NCBI RefSeq assembly: GCF_900115505.1
Contig: NZ_FOWQ01000009.1
Span: 62,001-126,000 of the forward strand
Reading direction: 5' to 3'
Length of the DNA stretch: 64,000 nucleotides
From: Geodermatophilus dictyosporus
GTDB taxonomy: Bacteria; Actinomycetota; Actinomycetes; Mycobacteriales; Geodermatophilaceae
Position numbers and translations under genes: made by a program
Shown here: piece by piece, positions 61,288-64,000 of the stretch
Layout: every line of letters starts with the position of its first letter
Position numbering within the stretch: the first letter of the stretch is position 1
Notes under the pieces: model-generated
Databases searched by the model: none
Told to the model about the DNA's origin: nothing
What the model saw: the letters and a program-made list of their open reading frames with translations, nothing else

Positions 61288-62588
61288 CGGGCGGTCTCCG
61301 TCTCGGGGAGGTCGGCCGTGGCGGTCGCCGCCACGGGGGTGCGGGAGGGGGGAGAGGTGCGGAACACCCAGCCGCGCAGCAGCACGAAGCGCAGCAGGGT
61401 GGCCGCGGCGTTGGCGGCGACGAGCACGGTGAGCTCGACGGCGCGGGCGGGCGCCGGGTCGGCCAGCTGCAGCAGCGCGAGCGAGCCGCTGGTCAGCGCG
61501 AGCGCCAGGGCGAACACCACCAGGCCCTGCAGCTGGTGGCGGCCGGCGTGCCGGCCGCCGCGGATGCCGAAGGTGACCCGCCGGTTGGCCGCGGTGTTGG
61601 CCACCGCGGTCACCAGCAGCGCCAGCAGATTGGCCGGCTGGGCGGCCAGGACGCCGCGGAGGAGGACGAAGAGCAGCAGGTAGGCCGCCGTCGAGAGCAC
61701 GCCGACCACGGCGAAGCGGACCAGCTGGCCCACCAGCGACCCCGGGACGCCGGGCGGGGGATCGGGCAGCGGCCGGCGGCCGATCGAGTCGCGCAGCCGG
61801 GCCGGCGGCAGCCGGCCGGTGGCCGGCGCGCGCAGCACCCGGGCGATGCCGGCGAGGTCGGCCTTCGCCGTCGCCAGGATGTCCACCCGGCTGTCCGGGT
61901 CGTCGACCCGGTCGACGGGCAGCTCGTGGATGCGCAGCCCGGCGCGCCCGGCGAGCACCAGCAGCTCGGTGTCGGAGAACCAGCCGGCGTCCTCGACCAG
62001 CGGCAGCAGCTGCGCGGCGACGTCGGCCCGGACGGCCGTGATCCCGCACCGGGCGTCGGACGGCGAGGTGGCCGGGGTGCGCCGCGGCAGCAGGTCGCAG
62101 CCGCGGGAGACCACCTCGCGCCACAGCCCGCGCCCCAACCCGCGCACCACCCGCGACGAGCGCGACAGGCGGGTGCCGACGGCCAGGTCGGAGTGGCCGC
62201 CGACGAGCGGGGCGACCAGCGGCAGCAGGGCGTCCAGGTCGGTGGAGAGGTCGACGTCGGTGTGGACGAGGACCGGCGCGTCCGACCGCAGCCAGGCGGT
62301 GCGCAGCGCGCGCACGCGGCCGGCCTCGGGCAGGGCGAGCACCTCGATCCCGGGCAGCTCGGCGGCGACCCGGTGGGCGATCTCCAGGGTGCGGTCGGTG
62401 CCGGCGTCCTCCGCGACCGTGATGCGGAAGGACCAGGGCAGGGCCTCGGTCAGGTGGGCGTGCAGGCGGCGCAGGCACGGCTCGAGGTCGGTCCCCTCGT
62501 CGTGCACCGGGACGACGACGTCGAGGACGGGCCGTCCCCGGCCGGCGGCACCGGCGCGGTCGTGCGCGCCGAGCGGGAGCGGTGGCAT
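61284..62588 (-). CDS. GT2-GtrA fusion: polyprenyl-phosphate glycosyltransferase with flippase-like domain
   Basis: 434 residues. N-terminal GT2 domain (about 20-245: LDVVVPVHDEGTDLEPCLRRL, DxD-type HTDVDLSTDLDAL, ARCGITAVRADVAAQLLP) makes a polyprenyl-phosphate sugar; C-terminal GtrA domain (about 285-405, four helices) likely moves it across the membrane. ATG 62588 begins the conserved part. With the GT39 gene it forms a complete donor-synthesis, flipping and transfer unit. Resembles dolichol-phosphate mannose synthase-type enzymes; sugar identity is open. Confidence 0.87.
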   Translation of the reverse strand: MPPLPLGAHDRAGAAGRGRPVLDVVVPVHDEGTDLEPCLRRLHAHLTEALPWSFRITVAEDAGTDRTLEIAHRVAAELPGIEVLALPEAGRVRALRTAWLRSDAPVLVHTDVDLSTDLDALLPLVAPLVGGHSDLAVGTRLSRSSRVVRGLGRGLWREVVSRGCDLLPRRTPATSPSDARCGITAVRADVAAQLLPLVEDAGWFSDTELLVLAGRAGLRIHELPVDRVDDPDSRVDILATAKADLAGIARVLRAPATGRLPPARLRDSIGRRPLPDPPPGVPGSLVGQLVRFAVVGVLSTAAYLLLFVLLRGVLAAQPANLLALLVTAVANTAANRRVTFGIRGGRHAGRHQLQGLVVFALALALTSGSLALLQLADPAPARAVELTVLVAANAAATLLRFVLLRGWVFRTSPPSRTPVAATATADLPETETAR

Positions 62589-62663
62589 GGGTGGGACGGT
62601 CGGGGGAGGAGCTGGGCCGCCCCGGTGCGGCGGCTGCCGGTCGGCTGTGAAGCGGTCCCCGCT

Positions 62664-62669
62664 TAGTGT
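62664..62669 (+). promoter_or_regulatory. -10 box (TAGTGT) of leaderless quinone oxidoreductase gene
   Basis: TAGTGT, 7 bp to GTG 62677, in the divergent gap with the GT2-GtrA gene. Confidence 0.5.
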
Positions 62670-62676
62670 CGGGTGC

Positions 62677-63612
62677 GTGCGAGCCGTGGGAGTGACCGAG
62701 TTCGGCGGGCCCGAGGCCCTCACCGTCGTCGACGTCCCGGACGAGCCCCTCGGGCCCGGGCAGGTGCGGGTGCGGGTGCGCGCGGCCGCCGTCAGCCCCA
62801 CCGACACCCACCTGCGCGAGGGCGCCTACGCCGGGCGCGACCCGGTGAAGACGCCGCCGTGGGTGCCCGGCATGGACGCCGCCGGCGAGGTGGTCGAGGT
62901 GGGCGAGGGCGTCGACCGGGTGCGGGTGGGCGACGCGGTGATGGCGGTCGTCGTCCCCACCGGCGCGCACGGCGGCTACCGCGAGGACCTCGTGCTGCCG
63001 GCCGGGTCCGTGGCCCGGGTGCCCGCGGGGGCCGACGCCGTCGCCGCGTGCACGCTGCCGATGAACGGCCTGACCGCGCGCCTGGCGCTCGACCACATGG
63101 CGCTGCCGCCCGGCTCGGTGGTCGCGGTGACCGGCGCGGCCGGCGCCTTCGGCGGCTACGTGGTCGAGCTGGCCAAGGCGGACGGGCACACCGTCGTCGC
63201 CGACGCGTCGGAGGCCGACGAGCGGCTGGTGCGCGACCTCGGCGCCGACGTCGTCGTCCGGCGCGGGGACGACGTCGCCGAGCGGATCCGCGCGCAGTTC
63301 CCCGACGGCGTCGACGGGCTGGCCGACGGGTCGGTGCAGGACGCGCTCGTGCTCCCCGCGGTCCGCGACGGCGGGAAGGTGGCCACCGTGCGCGGCTACC
63401 GCGGCGACGGATCGGGCCGCGTCGAGGTGTTCCCGACGCTGGTGCGCCACTACGCCGAGAACGGCGCCGCGCTCGACCGGCTGCGCGAGCAGGTGGAGTC
63501 CGGCGCGGTGACGCTGCGGGTGGCCCGCACCTTCGCGCCCGGGGAGGCGCCCGGGGCGCACCGCACCCTGGCCCGCGGCGGGGTGCGCGGGCGGCTGGTG
63601 CTCACCTTCTGA
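62677..63612 (+). CDS. NADPH:quinone oxidoreductase-like (MDR superfamily) protein
   Basis: 311 residues. GroES-like N-terminus RAVGVTEFGGPEALTVVDVP, PWVPGMDAAGEVVEVG and a Rossmann half with VVAVTGAAGAFGGYVVELAKADG and DLGADVVV. No structural or catalytic zinc ligands (no Cys cluster), so the zeta-crystallin/QOR branch. Substrate unknown. Leaderless GTG. Confidence 0.86.
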   Translation: MRAVGVTEFGGPEALTVVDVPDEPLGPGQVRVRVRAAAVSPTDTHLREGAYAGRDPVKTPPWVPGMDAAGEVVEVGEGVDRVRVGDAVMAVVVPTGAHGGYREDLVLPAGSVARVPAGADAVAACTLPMNGLTARLALDHMALPPGSVVAVTGAAGAFGGYVVELAKADGHTVVADASEADERLVRDLGADVVVRRGDDVAERIRAQFPDGVDGLADGSVQDALVLPAVRDGGKVATVRGYRGDGSGRVEVFPTLVRHYAENGAALDRLREQVESGAVTLRVARTFAPGEAPGAHRTLARGGVRGRLVLTF

Positions 63613-63710
63613 GCCGCCGCTGGCCCCGGTCGCGGCCGGCCGGGCGGGCCTGCCAGGGTGAGGGGAGTCCCGGAGCAGCGGTGCCCGGGCCGACCGCGGA
63701 GGTGGCGCAC

Positions 63711-64000
63711 ATGGTGCACAGGCTCGTCGTCAGCTACGGACAGCCCGAGGACCCAGCTCAGTTCGACGCCTACTACCGCGACACGCACACGCCGCTCGCG
63801 GTGCAGATGCCCGGGCTGGTGCGGCTCACCACCGGCCGGCCGCAGTCGATGGACCCCTCGCAGCCCGCGCCCTACCTCGTCGCCGAGCTCGACTTCGACT
63901 CCGAGCAGGCGATGGGCGCCGCCTTCGCCTCCGACCAGGGCAAGGTGACCGCGCGGGACGTGCCGAAGTTCGCCAGCGGCGGCGCCACCATGACCCACTA
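63711..64000 (+). CDS. EthD-family protein, 3' end cut by the window
   Basis: At least 96 residues: VVSYGQPEDPAQFDAYYRDTHTPLAVQ, then GLVRLTTGRPQSMD and a C-terminal helix LDFDSEQAMGAAFASDQGK, the EthD/Dabb dimeric alpha-beta barrel pattern (His in THTPLA). Family members are linked to degradation clusters. The last visible bases are TA, so the frame may end here or continue. ATG 63711 opens the conserved domain; no strong RBS seen. Confidence 0.78.
   Translation, partial: MVHRLVVSYGQPEDPAQFDAYYRDTHTPLAVQMPGLVRLTTGRPQSMDPSQPAPYLVAELDFDSEQAMGAAFASDQGKVTARDVPKFASGGATMTH

Overview
The window is a contiguous, very G+C-rich, gene-dense stretch of actinobacterial chromosome. GTG is the commonest start codon and four-base GTGA/ATGA gene overlaps are frequent. 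Mycothiol deacetylase (mshB), a seven-iron ferredoxin, a CitE-like lyase, a DUF222/HNH endonuclease of the 13E12 type, GAF/SpoIIE/ANTAR signalling proteins and a spore-photoproduct-lyase-family protein together suggest the order Geodermatophilales (Blastococcus/Geodermatophilus/Modestobacter-like). That placement is inference from gene content, not a search result.

Backbone. From my memory of Mycobacterium tuberculosis gene order, the window follows the Rv1170-Rv1232c stretch in the same sequence: mshB plus a small membrane gene, fdxA, the aminotransferase dapC, dapD, dapE, a LOG-type phosphoribohydrolase, a DivIVA-like protein, tag, DUF3117, divergent glgA/glgC, an O-methyltransferase, sigE-rseA-htrA-tatB, mrp, DUF1003 and an MgtE-N/CBS protein. 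Lineage-specific blocks are inserted between these anchors.

Region by region. 1-5250: peptide ABC ATPase, mshB, and a GAF-GAF-GAF-GGDEF-EAL protein. 5.3-12.7 kb: GNAT, ferredoxin, and the succinylase branch of lysine/diaminopimelate synthesis (dapC, dapD, dapE), interleaved with a lysozyme-like protein, a hydrolase and a methyltransferase. 12.7-18.3 kb: LOG, DivIVA-like, SRPBCC, CtaG/DUF2243, TfoX, a stopless GyrI-like frame, LysE, a monooxygenase-like protein and an EamA transporter. 18.3-23.2 kb: a 1284-residue secreted protein with nine fibronectin III repeats (six on an exact 267-bp period) and a C-terminal beta-propeller-like region. 23.2-31.5 kb: tag, DUF3117, leucyl aminopeptidase, an uncharacterised Rossmann protein, DUF4232, DinB, HNH and phytoene desaturase. 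31.6-40.8 kb: a minus-strand run glgA - SpoIIE phosphatase - membrane protein - GAF/ANTAR - radical-SAM lyase - PAS/GAF/SpoIIE phosphatase, opposite glgC. 40.7-44.9 kb: the envelope-stress module sigE-rseA-htrA-tatB. 45.0-48.5 kb: an AT-richer patch of orphan genes, then trkH-trkA. 48.6-54.6 kb: mrp, azlCD, a MerR/DUF4188 divergent pair with a perfect 19-bp inverted repeat, and DUF1003/MgtE-N. 54.6-64.0 kb: PhzF, EamA, a CitE-like lyase, an acyl-CoA dehydrogenase, a GT39 plus GT2-GtrA pair, a quinone oxidoreductase and a truncated EthD-like gene.

The most informative non-coding signal is a repeated promoter layout: a TANNNT -10 box lying 6-8 bp before the start codon, which implies leaderless mRNAs at about a dozen genes and fixes several start codons (for example glgA at 38899, dapE at 11606, crtI at 31518). 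At 54582-54591 two such boxes share a TA step and drive diverging genes. sigE appears to have an ECF-type promoter and a housekeeping-type promoter, each placed just ahead of a different in-frame start. I found no tRNA, rRNA, CRISPR array or insertion sequence. I did not find one wholly new system; the best candidates for new biology are the MerR/DUF4188 operator locus, the sigE two-start promoter arrangement, the radical-SAM lyase inside a phosphatase/ANTAR operon, and the orphan island at 45.0-46.2 kb.
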